From contig JYJJ01000059.1 in assembly GCA_003263775.1 (NCBI GenBank), forward strand, positions 1 to 33,551: 33,551 nucleotides of DNA, in the 5' to 3' direction. The position numbers were made by a program, and so were the translations under genes. The notes beneath the pieces are model-generated. The model was not told the DNA's origin. It was given only the letters and a program-made list of their open reading frames with translations, and did no database searches. Positions 1-7,767 of the stretch are shown piece by piece. How positions within the stretch are numbered: the first letter of the stretch is position 1; each line of letters opens with the position of its first letter. Source of the stretch: Vibrio maritimus (GTDB taxonomy: Bacteria; Pseudomonadota; Gammaproteobacteria; Enterobacterales; Vibrionaceae).

Positions 1-93
1 GATGACTAAGAACCAAATCCTATCGCAAGCATCAAGTTCAATCTTGGCGCAAGCGAAGCAGGCGCCAAATGCGGCACTAAGCTACTGGGTTAA
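1..93 (+). CDS. Flagellin, 3' end only (partial at window start, frameshift at last codons)
   Basis: This is the C-terminal D0 segment of a polar-filament flagellin. Translation from base 2 gives MTKNQILSQASSSILAQAKQ, the conserved helix that packs in the filament core and carries the secretion/assembly surface. It closely parallels the end of the next flagellin (MTKNQILQQASTSILAQAKQ). The expected ending LSLLG-stop is broken: a base, most simply a C, is missing after position 82 (AGC|TACTGG where AGCCTACTGG is expected). With it restored the gene stops at TAA 91-93. As written, the frame would run on through the terminator hairpin. Because it is followed by a full flagellin and flaG, it may correspond to flaB of the Vibrio flaFBA group, but that paralogue assignment is only inference. 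Confidence 0.85.
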
Positions 94-114
94 TCAAAAT
101 ACCCAACCAGTTTT

Positions 115-143
115 AAAACCAGAGCTCCGGCTCTGGTTTTTTT
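115..143 (+). terminator. Rho-independent terminator after the first flagellin
   Basis: A perfect 7-bp stem CCAGAGC (119-125) / GCTCTGG (130-136) with a 4-base loop is followed by seven T residues (137-143). A115-118 can extend the stem against the first Ts. It lies about 20 bases after the flagellin stop, so each flagellin is probably its own transcription unit. Confidence 0.92.
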
Positions 144-231
144 CGCCTTGTTAGTGCTCCTATGGCTGCTGGCAGCCTCAGTCATTTCCTACTTCTGATA
201 CACCTTGCCTATCACGATCAAGCTCACATTT

Positions 232-247
232 ATTCAATCAATTGAAT
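232..247. repeat. Short perfect inverted repeat upstream of the flagellin promoter
   Basis: ATTCAAT-CA-ATTGAAT has two perfect 7-base arms, about 28 bases upstream of the sigma-28 -35 element. Its central 14 bases match the palindrome in the fliE leader at 11 of 14 positions. It may be a degenerate regulator site or simply an AT-rich palindrome; binding is not shown. Confidence 0.4.
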
Positions 248-274
248 TTACGACAAAAAAAACACACTTTTTTC

Positions 275-301
275 TAAAGCTTCTAAATGAATCGCCGTTA
301 C
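275..301 (+). promoter_or_regulatory. Sigma-28 (FliA) promoter of the flagellin gene
   Basis: TAAA (275-278), 15 bases, then GCCGTTAC (294-301) fits the enterobacterial/Vibrio sigma-28 pattern TAAA-N15-GCCGATAA, with the first four -10 bases and exact spacing conserved. Transcription would begin near 309, giving a leader of about 80 bases before the start codon at 389. The cognate sigma factor, fliA, is encoded at 27316 in the same window. Confidence 0.8.
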
Positions 302-388
302 AGGGATTGAGAGAAATGAAATCAGATGTGCCAATGTGAGGTGAGAGACACAGAGGCCATCTATCCCTAAATGCCTAAGGAGATCAAT

Positions 389-1519
389 ATGGCAATTAAT
401 GTAAACACTAACGTGTCTGCAATGACCGCCCAGCGTTATCTAAATACCGCTGCGGAAGGTACACAAAAATCAATGGAGCGTTTGTCTTCTGGCTATAAAA
501 TCAACAGCGCAAAAGACGACGCTGCGGGTCTACAGATTTCTAACCGTTTGACATCGCAAAGCCGTGGTCTAGACATGGCGGTGAAAAATGCGAACGACGG
601 TATTTCTATCGCGCAAACAGCAGAAGGTGCGATGAATGAGACCACCAACATCCTGCAACGTATGCGTGACCTATCGCTTCAATCTGCTAACGGCTCAAAC
701 TCAAAGTCAGAGCGTGTTGCTATTCAAGAAGAAGTGACAGCGCTTAACGACGAACTTAACCGTATCGCAGAAACCACCTCTTTTGGTGGTAACCGTCTTC
801 TCAACGGTACTTACGGCACACAATCTTTCCAAATCGGTGCCGACTCTGGTGAAGCAGTTATGCTAACTATGGGTAACTTACGTTCTGATACAACAGAAAT
901 GGGTGGTAAGAGTTACGGTTCAACCGTCAGCGCAGATGCAGACTGGGCAGTTGGCGCAGGCGCTAACCTAACTATGTCTTACACTGACAAACAAGGTGAT
1001 GCTCAAACTTTAGACATCCAAGCTAAAGAAGGCGACGATATCGAGCAGCTAGCAACATACATCAATGGTCAAAGTGAAGATGTGAAAGCGTCTGTTGGCG
1101 ATGATGGCAAACTGCAGCTGTATGCTTCAACACAAAAAGTAACAGGTGATGTGACATTCGGTGGCTCTCTAGCAACTGATCTTAGTATCGGTGCTGGTCA
1201 AGATGTCACTGTGAAAGACATCGATGTGACGTCTGTAGCTGGTGCTCAGGAAGCAGTGGCAATACTTGACGGCGCACTGAAAGGTGTTGACTCTCAACGT
1301 GCTGAACTTGGTGCTTTCCAAAACCGTTTCAACCACGCTATCAACAACCTAAGCAACATCAACGAGAACGTGAATGCGTCAAACAGCCGCATTAAAGACA
1401 CGGACTACGCAAAAGAGACGACAGCAATGACTAAGAATCAGATCTTGCAACAAGCAAGTACGTCGATTCTTGCACAAGCGAAACAGTCTCCATCGGCGGC
1501 ACTTAGCCTACTAGGCTAA
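389..1519 (+). CDS. flaA: Polar flagellin
   Basis: A structural subunit of the flagellar filament, exported by the flagellar type III system and polymerised under the FliD cap. The 376-residue product begins MAINVNTNVSAMTAQRYLN. It has conserved N-terminal D0/D1 helices (residues 1-140, with SSGYKINSAKDDAAGLQI and ERVAIQEEVTALNDELNRIAETTSFGGNRLLNG split across them). A variable middle follows (about 170-290), then the C-terminal D1/D0 helix ending ALSLLG. The start at 389 is chosen over the upstream in-frame ATG at 371 because AAGGAG (377-382) is correctly spaced for it. It is the second of at least two tandem flagellins, is preceded by a sigma-28 promoter, and is followed by a hairpin. Of the Vibrio flagellins, flaA is the most likely paralogue by length and position next to flaG; the exact letter is uncertain. 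Confidence 0.95.
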   Translation: MAINVNTNVSAMTAQRYLNTAAEGTQKSMERLSSGYKINSAKDDAAGLQISNRLTSQSRGLDMAVKNANDGISIAQTAEGAMNETTNILQRMRDLSLQSANGSNSKSERVAIQEEVTALNDELNRIAETTSFGGNRLLNGTYGTQSFQIGADSGEAVMLTMGNLRSDTTEMGGKSYGSTVSADADWAVGAGANLTMSYTDKQGDAQTLDIQAKEGDDIEQLATYINGQSEDVKASVGDDGKLQLYASTQKVTGDVTFGGSLATDLSIGAGQDVTVKDIDVTSVAGAQEAVAILDGALKGVDSQRAELGAFQNRFNHAINNLSNINENVNASNSRIKDTDYAKETTAMTKNQILQQASTSILAQAKQSPSAALSLLG

Positions 1520-1545
1520 TATCGTCGTAGACCTTAGGCAGGTTG

Positions 1546-1585
1546 GTTGGCGGTAACATCCCTTTACCGCCAACTTCCAATTTCA
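1546..1585 (+). terminator. Hairpin between flagellin and flaG (probable terminator)
   Basis: A perfect 11-bp stem GTTGGCGGTAA (1546-1556) / TTACCGCCAAC (1564-1574) with a 7-base loop lies 26 bases after the flagellin stop. The tail is only moderately T-rich (TTCCAATTTC). It may act as an inefficient terminator or an mRNA 3'-end stabiliser, lowering flaG expression relative to flagellin. Confidence 0.65.
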
Positions 1586-1655
1586 ATGCTATTGCTCAAC
1601 AAGAAGTACCTTTGTTGGAGTTGGACAATACAAGGTTAGAAACGGGAGAGCGAGA

Positions 1656-2105
1656 ATGGACATTTCATCCTACGCATCGAACCTTCAGCCTTTTGCCTCA
1701 TCGAGTGGCACAGAACTTGCTTCAAAAAATACTAAAGATGCCGCCTCGCAACAGGTAACGACCGAGAATAAAGAGAAGTCTCAGTCGGTTGACGAGGTCA
1801 ATAAAACCGAGACACCGGAGCTGACTAACAAGAAAGCGACCGAAGTCATTCAACGCATTGCCAACGAACGACAGCAGCTTAATGATGCTGAGCGCGAGAA
1901 AATGGCTGAGCGACTGGATAAGTTTTTGAGCGACATGAATACGGGATTATCGTTTAGTGTCGACGAAGAGTCTGGGCGCAACATTTTCACGGTGTATGCC
2001 AAGGAAACGGGGGATGTGATCCGCCAGTTTCCGGATGAAGAACTGCTCAACGTTTTACGCCGCATCGAACAGCATGGCTCGTTAACGATAGACATGCTGG
2101 TGTAA
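1656..2105 (+). CDS. flaG: FlaG family flagellar protein
   Basis: This 149-residue protein has the FlaG layout: a low-complexity, Ser/Thr/Lys-rich N-terminus (1-60), then a conserved domain (about 65-149) with ERMAERLDKFL-type helices and the signature strand pair GRNIFTVYAKETGDVIRQFPDEELLNVLRR, written here in part. FlaG proteins are found next to flagellin and fliD genes in polarly flagellated bacteria and influence filament length; the mechanism is not settled. The start ATG at 1656 follows a purine-rich GGGAGAGCGAGA. I see no clear sigma-28 or sigma-54 promoter in the 136 bases before it, so expression may depend on read-through past the hairpin. Confidence 0.9.
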   Translation: MDISSYASNLQPFASSSGTELASKNTKDAASQQVTTENKEKSQSVDEVNKTETPELTNKKATEVIQRIANERQQLNDAEREKMAERLDKFLSDMNTGLSFSVDEESGRNIFTVYAKETGDVIRQFPDEELLNVLRRIEQHGSLTIDMLV

Positions 2106-2159
2106 TGCTTGACTCAGTTGAGTTCAGGTTGGTATAGATTTGAAGTAGTTTGGTGAATA

Positions 2160-4059
2160 ATGGGCCCGATAGGGATGTCATCTGGCATGGATATCAATTC
2201 CATGGTGAGCAAAATCGTTGATGCGGAGCGCATACCAAAGCAGCAACGCATTGATTTTGAACGCGCAAAAATTGATACCAGTATCAGTGCCTATGGACGG
2301 CTCCGAGAATCACTCGATACGATGAAGAACCTGATGGCAAATTTTCGTCAGGAAAAAGCGTTTGCACTGCGCAGTGTAAACAGTACTGAGGAAAATATTG
2401 TCACAGCCACAGCGACCACAGATGCGATCGCTGGCAAATATGCTGTCGATGTCTTGCAGCTTGCACAAAGCCACAAAATTGCCTCAGACGTCATCCCTGA
2501 TGACACGCGATTTGGGCCGGGTAAGCTGCAAATTTCCCTTGGTGACGAGCAGTTCGATTTATCCCTTCGTAAAAACTCCAGACTCACCGACGTGGTGAGG
2601 GCCATCAATGGCGCCAGCGATAACCCCGGTGTTCGAGCTTCGATCATCAAAGACCGCAATGGCCCAAGGCTCATTGTTGCCTCCGATCAATCAGGTGCTG
2701 AAAAAGCGCTCACCATTGGCGTGCAAGCCGAACCAGGCAATGACCTGTACCGACTTGAGTACAAGACCATAGAGCAGCGAGTACGCGATCTAGAACAAGC
2801 CCAAGAGGAAGCCTTAAGTCTACTAGGTATGCCATCAGAGCCTGAGAATGAAGACAATCCGCAGCAAGAGGTCGCTGAAGCGCAAGACGTGCAGCAGCCA
2901 GCGGATGAAGCGAAGGTAAAAAGGATACCGCCCAAGAGGCAACTTCTGGCCGCCCTGAAGATACCATTCCTGGCTGGACCGAAACGGCGTCCGGCACCCT
3001 AATGGATTCCTATCAAGCTCCAGAACCTGAGCTTGATGAAAAAGCGATTGAAAAATCGAAACAAGTACCAGGCTGGTCGAACACCGCCTCTGGTACCTTA
3101 ACCGACTCTTACGTCACCCCTGAAGAGGCGCAAGCTAAGCTCGAGGAAGAACTCGCAGCGGAAAAAGCTGCGATAGCGAAAGCTGTGGCCGATGGTGATA
3201 TGACGGAAGAAGAGGCTAAAAAGCTAGAGCGCGAAAAACTGTCGCCAGAAGAGCGCGAACGGTTAGAAAAAGTCGAGGCAATTCAATCAGAACTCGCTGA
3301 AGCTCAGCGTTCAATGCAAATTTACATGGGGATGACAGAGGTGCAATCCGCACAAGATTCAGTCGTCCTTCTCGATGGCGTTGCAGAGCTCTCAAGTCAC
3401 AATAATGTGATTGAAGATGCGATTGAGGGTGTGGACTTAACCTTAAAAGGCACCACCAAACCTGGCGAGCGAGCGGCGGAAATTGGCGTTGAGTACGACA
3501 GAGATAGCGTGCGCGCCGACATCGAACAGTTTGTAAATGCCTACAACCAGTTCTTTCAAGTTTCTCAGGACTTATCCAAAGTTGATCCTACCACGGGAAG
3601 TGCGGGGCCACTCGCGGGTGACAGCATCGTACGTAGCGCCGATTCTAGGTTAAAAAGCGTGTTTTCCAGTAGCATAGAAGGCGCACCAAAAGATCTGAGT
3701 TCTCTTACTGAGTTTGGTATTACCACGACTCGAGAAGGGCGCCTTGAAATTAATTATCAGCTGCTTGATAAGCAGCTTAACAATAACTTTGGCAATCTGG
3801 GTGATTTCTTTGGTGGCAATAACGGATTTGCCAAAAAGGTCGAAGATGCCATTCACAGCATGACGGGAATGACGGGCTCTATCCGTACTCGAGAGAAGAG
3901 TCTGTCAGAGCAAAACTATCGCCTCAATGACGACCAACCTCACTAGACCGGCGTATGGAAGGCATTGAGAAGCGAACTCAAGATAAGTTCGCCGCGATGC
4001 AAGATGCGACCGGAAAAATGCAAGCACAGCTCGCTGGCATGATGAATGCCTTGTCATGA
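2160..4059 (+). CDS. fliD: Flagellar filament cap protein FliD (two apparent frameshifts)
   Basis: The filament cap (hook-associated protein 2) folds incoming flagellin at the growing tip. The N-terminus MGPIGMSSGMDINSMVSKIV, the FliD_N region (to about residue 200) and the C-terminal FliD_C region are typical of Vibrio. Two losses interrupt the frame. One lies between 2911 and 2912, where adding a base gives DEAEGKKDTAQE. The other is near 3937, where a base restores DDQ-x-SLDRRMEGIEKR and the natural stop at 4057-4059. The repaired length is about 633 residues, normal for Vibrio FliD. The middle (about 220-380) is an acidic, Glu/Ala/Lys-rich, probably helical insertion containing a 15-residue repeat. 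The start has only a weak ribosome site, so it is the least certain part. It is followed by flaI and fliS, presumably co-transcribed. Confidence 0.9.
2969..3112 (+). repeat. Two 45-bp coding repeats inside fliD
   Basis: Copies at 2969-3013 and 3068-3112 encode PGWTETASGTLMDSY and PGWSNTASGTLTDSY, 11-12 of 15 residues identical, 99 bases apart. The DNA differs at many third positions, so the copies are old and held by selection on protein. They lie just after the first frameshift, within the acidic insertion. Confidence 0.85.
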
Positions 4060-4084
4060 TATTTATCCGTACGGAGTTAATTAA

Positions 4085-4387
4085 ATGCTTATTTTCAATG
4101 AGTTAAGTGATTTAGATCACCGTTTATTATCTCTGATAGAAAATATTGACCCAGAGACTGAAGAAATTCATCAATTGGTCGATAAAAGAGAACAGTTAAT
4201 CAAAACCATTATTGATGTCTGCAAAAGGAATCCGAACCTGCAGCAAAGTGCTCAGTGGCAGCAGGTGGTCGAGTCGACTCGCCATATTGCGCAGCTGATG
4301 GAATCAAAAACGGAACAACTGGGACAGTCGTTAAGAAAATACCGACACGGTAAACGTTCCTTACAGCAGTACAAAAAATTTATTTGA
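4085..4387 (+). CDS. flaI: FlaI, FliT-like flagellar chaperone
   Basis: This is a 100-residue, largely helical, charged protein between fliD and fliS. Its position and size match FlaI of Vibrio, which occupies the place of FliT, the export chaperone that binds FliD in enterobacteria. Two predicted helices rich in Glu/Gln (about 10-45 and 55-95) and the absence of a signal peptide or membrane segment fit a small cytoplasmic chaperone. The start ATG follows CGGAG by a normal distance. Function is assigned from context more than from a diagnostic motif. Confidence 0.75.
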   Translation: MLIFNELSDLDHRLLSLIENIDPETEEIHQLVDKREQLIKTIIDVCKRNPNLQQSAQWQQVVESTRHIAQLMESKTEQLGQSLRKYRHGKRSLQQYKKFI

Positions 4388-4397
4388 GAGGATAGTG

Positions 4398-4808
4398 ATG
4401 CGTGGTTCATTGCAAGCGTACAAGAAAGTTTCTGTAGACAGTCAGTTGACGGCTGCCTCGCCGCACAAAGTTATCCAAATGCTTATGGGTGGCGCTATCG
4501 AAAGGCTAATCCAAGCAAAAGCAGCGATGGAGCAAGGCAACATTCCTGTAAAAGGTGAGCGTATTGGTAAAGCTCTCGACATCATTATTGCCCTGCGTAG
4601 CTGTCTATCTATGGACGATGGTGGTGATATCGCTAAAAACTTAGATCAATTGTACGAATTCATGATCGGCCAAATTACCGAGGCAAATCATGAAAACAAC
4701 CCGCAACCAATTGATGACGTCATTGAGATCATCCGTGAAATCAAGTCAGCGTGGGACCAAATCCCTGCTAACTATCACAACCTAACTGCTCAAGAAGTTG
4801 GTATTTAA
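4398..4808 (+). CDS. fliS: Flagellin export chaperone FliS
   Basis: This 136-residue FliS (FlaJ in Vibrio naming) binds the C-terminal D0 helix of flagellin in the cytoplasm and prevents premature polymerisation before export. The N-terminus RGSLQAYKKVSVDSQLTAAS-PHKVIQMLMGGAIERL, the GERIGKALDIIIALRSCLSMDDGG core and the final helix pair are characteristic. The ATG at 4398 is favoured over the adjacent in-frame GTG at 4395 because GAGAGGA (4386-4392) is well spaced. It is the last gene of the flaG-fliD-flaI-fliS group, followed by a strong terminator. Confidence 0.95.
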   Translation: MRGSLQAYKKVSVDSQLTAASPHKVIQMLMGGAIERLIQAKAAMEQGNIPVKGERIGKALDIIIALRSCLSMDDGGDIAKNLDQLYEFMIGQITEANHENNPQPIDDVIEIIREIKSAWDQIPANYHNLTAQEVGI

Positions 4809-4874
4809 GCGGAATAAACCTCTTAAACTGGCGGTGTGTCAGTTGCCTTCTTATATTAATGCCAATAGAATAGA

Positions 4875-4904
4875 CGCCATTCTTAGCCTAATGGCGCTTT
4901 TTTT
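4875..4904 (+). terminator. Rho-independent terminator after fliS
   Basis: Stem CGCCATT (4875-4881) / AATGGCG (4890-4896), 8-base loop, then C and seven Ts (4898-4904). It separates the filament-cap group from flrA, so flrA has its own promoter. The remaining 4905-5022 is AT-rich with no promoter I can assign confidently; a TTGA-N4-TCAA inverted repeat is at 4994-5005. Confidence 0.9.
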
Positions 4905-5022
4905 GTACCTAAGCATCTGTTTTATAAAACTCTTATAGCGTTTATAAAGCGCATTTGTCGCACAGTTTTTGCGGCTGTGTGTGGATGCATAGGTTGACTT
5001 ATCAAGGCATTATTCCTGACAC

Positions 5023-6486
5023 ATGCAAGACTTAGCTAAACTTCTTGTTATTGCTGACGACTCGCAAGTGCGCAATAACCTTCAGACTATCCTCGAGTTT
5101 GTAGGTGAGCACTGCGTTGCAATTTCATCGAACGACATCAATCAAATTGATTGGACTCAGACTTGGTCTGGGTGCATCGTCGGTGCACTGCAAAGCGCGA
5201 CGCTCTCCAACGCCTTGCTGGCTCAGCTTGCTGTGTCGAATCATATCCCACTTCTTGTCACGAGTGAGTTTACGGGCGCCGTTGAATCCCTGACCAGCTT
5301 TGTTGGCGAACTTGAATTCCCACTCAATTACCCACAGCTCAGCGATGCTTTGCGTCATTGTCGTGAGTTTTTAGGGCGTAAAGGCGTTCAAGTCCCCTCC
5401 GCGACGCGCAAAAATACCCTGTTTCGCAGCCTAGTTGGCCAAAGCTCTGGTATCCAAGAGGTTCGCCACCTGATTGAGCAAGTTTCTGGCTCAGAAGCGA
5501 ATGTGCTGATTTTAGGTGAATCGGGTACGGGTAAAGAAGTGGTCGCGCGTAATATTCACTATCACTCCAGTCGTCGCAAGGGCCCGTTTGTACCGGTTAA
5601 CTGTGGTGCAATCCCACCAGATCTATTGGAAAGTGAACTGTTTGGCCATGAGAAAGGGGCGTTTACAGGTGCAATCACTGCACGTAAAGGGCGCTTTGAG
5701 CTCGCTGAAGGCGGCACGCTGTTTCTCGATGAAATTGGCGATATGCCAATGCCAATGCAAGTGAAGCTTCTGCGTGTACTTCAAGAGCGAGTATTTGAAC
5801 GCGTTGGCGGTACATCAGTGATTAAAGCCAATGTTCGCATTGTAGCGGCGACGCACCGTGATCTTGAAAGCATGATTCAAGAAACTCAGTTCCGCGAAGA
5901 TCTCTACTATCGCTTGAATGTGTTCCCAATTGAAATGCCATCACTTCGCGAGCGCAAAGAGGATATTCCACTGCTACTTCAAGAGCTTCTCGCTCGAATG
6001 GAAGCGGAAGGTGGTCAACCCATCTGCTTTGCACCGCGCTCAATTAATTCGTTGATGGAACACGATTGGCCGGGTAATGTTCGCGAACTCGCTAACCTAG
6101 TAGAGCGCATGGTGATCTTGTATCCAAACAGCCTAGTCGATGTAAACCATCTTCCGGTGAAGTATCGCTATAGTGACATCCCTGAATTCCAACCAGAGAT
6201 GAACACACTCAAGACCATTGAAGAGCAAGAACGAGATGCGCTGGATAGTATCTTCTCAGATGACTTTTCTTTTGATGATGAACCTGAGTTTGACTCACAA
6301 CATGCGCCTCAGTCACTGCCTCCAGAAGGTGTGAACTTGAAAGAGATGCTCGCAGATCTTGAGGTGAATATGATTAACCAAGCACTGGATGCGCAAGATG
6401 GCATCGTTGCTCGTGCCGCTGACATGCTAGGTATGCGCCGTACCACCCTAGTTGAGAAAATGCGTAAATACGCTATCCATCGCTAG
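5023..6486 (+). CDS. flrA: Flagellar master regulator FlrA (sigma-54 activator, FleQ family)
   Basis: FlrA is the top transcriptional activator of the Vibrio polar flagellar cascade. It works with sigma-54 to switch on the next tier (flrBC, fliE operon, flhA operon). The 487-residue product has a degenerate receiver-like FleQ N-domain (1-115) in which the position of the usual phospho-Asp reads SGCIVGAL, so phosphorylation is unlikely. An AAA+ domain follows (about 135-370) with Walker A GESGTGKE near 165 and the sigma-54 contact loop GAFTGA near 213. A Fis-type helix-turn-helix lies at 455-487 (ARAADMLGMRRTTLVEKMRK). FleQ relatives are inhibited by FlhG/FleN and bind cyclic-di-GMP; both are plausible here. 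It is intact and stands alone between a terminator and the flrB promoter. Confidence 0.97.
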   Translation: MQDLAKLLVIADDSQVRNNLQTILEFVGEHCVAISSNDINQIDWTQTWSGCIVGALQSATLSNALLAQLAVSNHIPLLVTSEFTGAVESLTSFVGELEFPLNYPQLSDALRHCREFLGRKGVQVPSATRKNTLFRSLVGQSSGIQEVRHLIEQVSGSEANVLILGESGTGKEVVARNIHYHSSRRKGPFVPVNCGAIPPDLLESELFGHEKGAFTGAITARKGRFELAEGGTLFLDEIGDMPMPMQVKLLRVLQERVFERVGGTSVIKANVRIVAATHRDLESMIQETQFREDLYYRLNVFPIEMPSLRERKEDIPLLLQELLARMEAEGGQPICFAPRSINSLMEHDWPGNVRELANLVERMVILYPNSLVDVNHLPVKYRYSDIPEFQPEMNTLKTIEEQERDALDSIFSDDFSFDDEPEFDSQHAPQSLPPEGVNLKEMLADLEVNMINQALDAQDGIVARAADMLGMRRTTLVEKMRKYAIHR

Positions 6487-6524
6487 GTGTTCATCGCTTT
6501 CTCTTAGCGACAGACAGAGTAAAT

Positions 6525-6572
6525 TTGACGCAGTTCACGCTTGAAAATTGACGACAAATAATTGACGCAGTT
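6525..6572 (+). promoter_or_regulatory. Candidate FlrA operators upstream of flrB
   Basis: TTGACGCAGTT occurs twice exactly (6525-6535, 6562-6572), with a third TTGACG core at 6548. The 14-mer GACAAATAATTGAC (6553-6566) resembles the FleQ-family box GTCANTAAATTGAC. Its centre is about 68 bases upstream of the transcription start predicted from the sigma-54 promoter, as expected for an enhancer. Binding is inferred, not shown. Confidence 0.6.
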
Positions 6573-6600
6573 AAGTGTCTGAAAAATAACAAATATAGCT

Positions 6601-6616
6601 CGGCATGCCTTTTGCA
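6601..6616 (+). promoter_or_regulatory. Sigma-54 promoter of flrBC
   Basis: CGGCATGCCTTTTGCA has the invariant GG (6602-6603), 10 bases, and GC (6614-6615) of -24/-12 promoters. It agrees with TGGCAC-N5-TTGCA at most positions. The predicted start is near 6627, about 60 bases before flrB. Confidence 0.82.
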
Positions 6617-6687
6617 TTGTCGGGCTATAGTCTTTTATGGGCTTACGTATTTCTACGAGCAGTATTAATGGAAGGAAAGCCTCGTAC

Positions 6688-7767
6688 ATGAATCAGATGG
6701 TCAACGAAACCTCGCAGTCTGAACCTGAATCCAGTTCGCACTTAGATTCTCTTGAGTCACAAGTTGAGCGTTATCAGCAAGTCATTGAAGCGATGCCCGC
6801 TGGTGTGATTTTGCTCGATAGCCAAGGGGTAGTGCGTGAAGCGAATCCCGAAGCCCACCGAATTCTCGAGATCCCGCTAGTGGGTCAAAAGTGGTTTCAC
6901 CTTATTCAAGTCGTATTCGACCCAAAAGAGGATGACGGGCATGAGGTTTCACTGCGTAATGGCCGCAAAGTACGTTTGGCTATTTCAGCGTCATCGACTG
7001 GGCAACTGATCCTAATTACCGATTTGACGGAAACGCGCTTACTGCAATCACGAGTCAGTGATTTGCAGCGTCTGTCGTCATTGGGGCGCATGGTGGCTTC
7101 ATTGGCACACCAAGTCCGCACTCCGTTATCGAGTGCGATGCTATATGCCTCAAACTTAGCCGCACCTAACCTTCCACAAGCGACGCGCGAGCGTTTTCAA
7201 GTCAAATTGGTCGATAGACTGCATGATCTCGAGAAGCAGGTTAACGACATGCTGCTGTTCGCCAAGGGCGGCGACAACAAGGTGATTAAGCCATTTACTA
7301 TTGGTGATTTGGTTGCCGAATATCAGCCTATGGTCGAGACCACGCTTAAAAGTAATCAAATCGACTACTGCTTGGAAGTCGAACAAGAACAAACACCGCT
7401 ATTAGGCAACGTAAATGCGCTAGCGTCAGCACTGAGTAATTTAGTGTTAAACGCGGTGCAAATTGCAGGCAAGGGCTCTCAGGTTGATGTGTTCTTTAGG
7501 CCGGTAAATAACGAGCTAAAAATCTCGGTACAAGATAGCGGTCCTGGCGTACCGAAAGAGCTACAACAAAAAATCATGGAACCCTTTTTCACTACACGTT
7601 CTCAAGGCACAGGTCTTGGACTTGCTGTGGTGCAAATGGTGTGTCGTGCCCACGAGGGACGATTGGAATTAATATCAGAAGAGGATGATGGTGCTTGTTT
7701 TACTATGTGCTTGCCACTGGAAAAAACACCGTCGGATCAAGAAGTAACGGACGAAGGACATAACTGA
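6688..7767 (+). CDS. flrB: Flagellar two-component sensor kinase FlrB
   Basis: A cytosolic histidine kinase that phosphorylates FlrC. The product is about 359 residues with no membrane segment. It has a PAS domain (about 25-120, VIEAMPAGVILLDSQGVVRE), a HisKA domain with the phospho-acceptor His near 141 in LAHQVRTPLSSAM, and an ATPase domain with N box LSNLVLNAVQ, G1 DSGPGVP and G2 GTGLGLAV. The open frame extends back to 6637, but that ATG lies about 10 bases from the predicted transcription start. The ATG at 6688, preceded by GGAAGG, is the better start. The stop overlaps the flrC start by one base, indicating translational coupling. Confidence 0.95.
   Translation: MNQMVNETSQSEPESSSHLDSLESQVERYQQVIEAMPAGVILLDSQGVVREANPEAHRILEIPLVGQKWFHLIQVVFDPKEDDGHEVSLRNGRKVRLAISASSTGQLILITDLTETRLLQSRVSDLQRLSSLGRMVASLAHQVRTPLSSAMLYASNLAAPNLPQATRERFQVKLVDRLHDLEKQVNDMLLFAKGGDNKVIKPFTIGDLVAEYQPMVETTLKSNQIDYCLEVEQEQTPLLGNVNALASALSNLVLNAVQIAGKGSQVDVFFRPVNNELKISVQDSGPGVPKELQQKIMEPFFTTRSQGTGLGLAVVQMVCRAHEGRLELISEEDDGACFTMCLPLEKTPSDQEVTDEGHN

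Noticed and set aside
1543..1758. Open frame across the flagellin-flaG gap
   Set aside because: It runs through the hairpin and overlaps the start of flaG in another frame, with no family similarity that I recognise.
4905..5022. Sigma-70 or sigma-54 promoter for flrA
   Set aside because: A TTGACT at 4994 has no properly spaced -10 before the start codon, and there is no GG-N10-GC pair. The TATAAA-like repeats are not specific enough to call.
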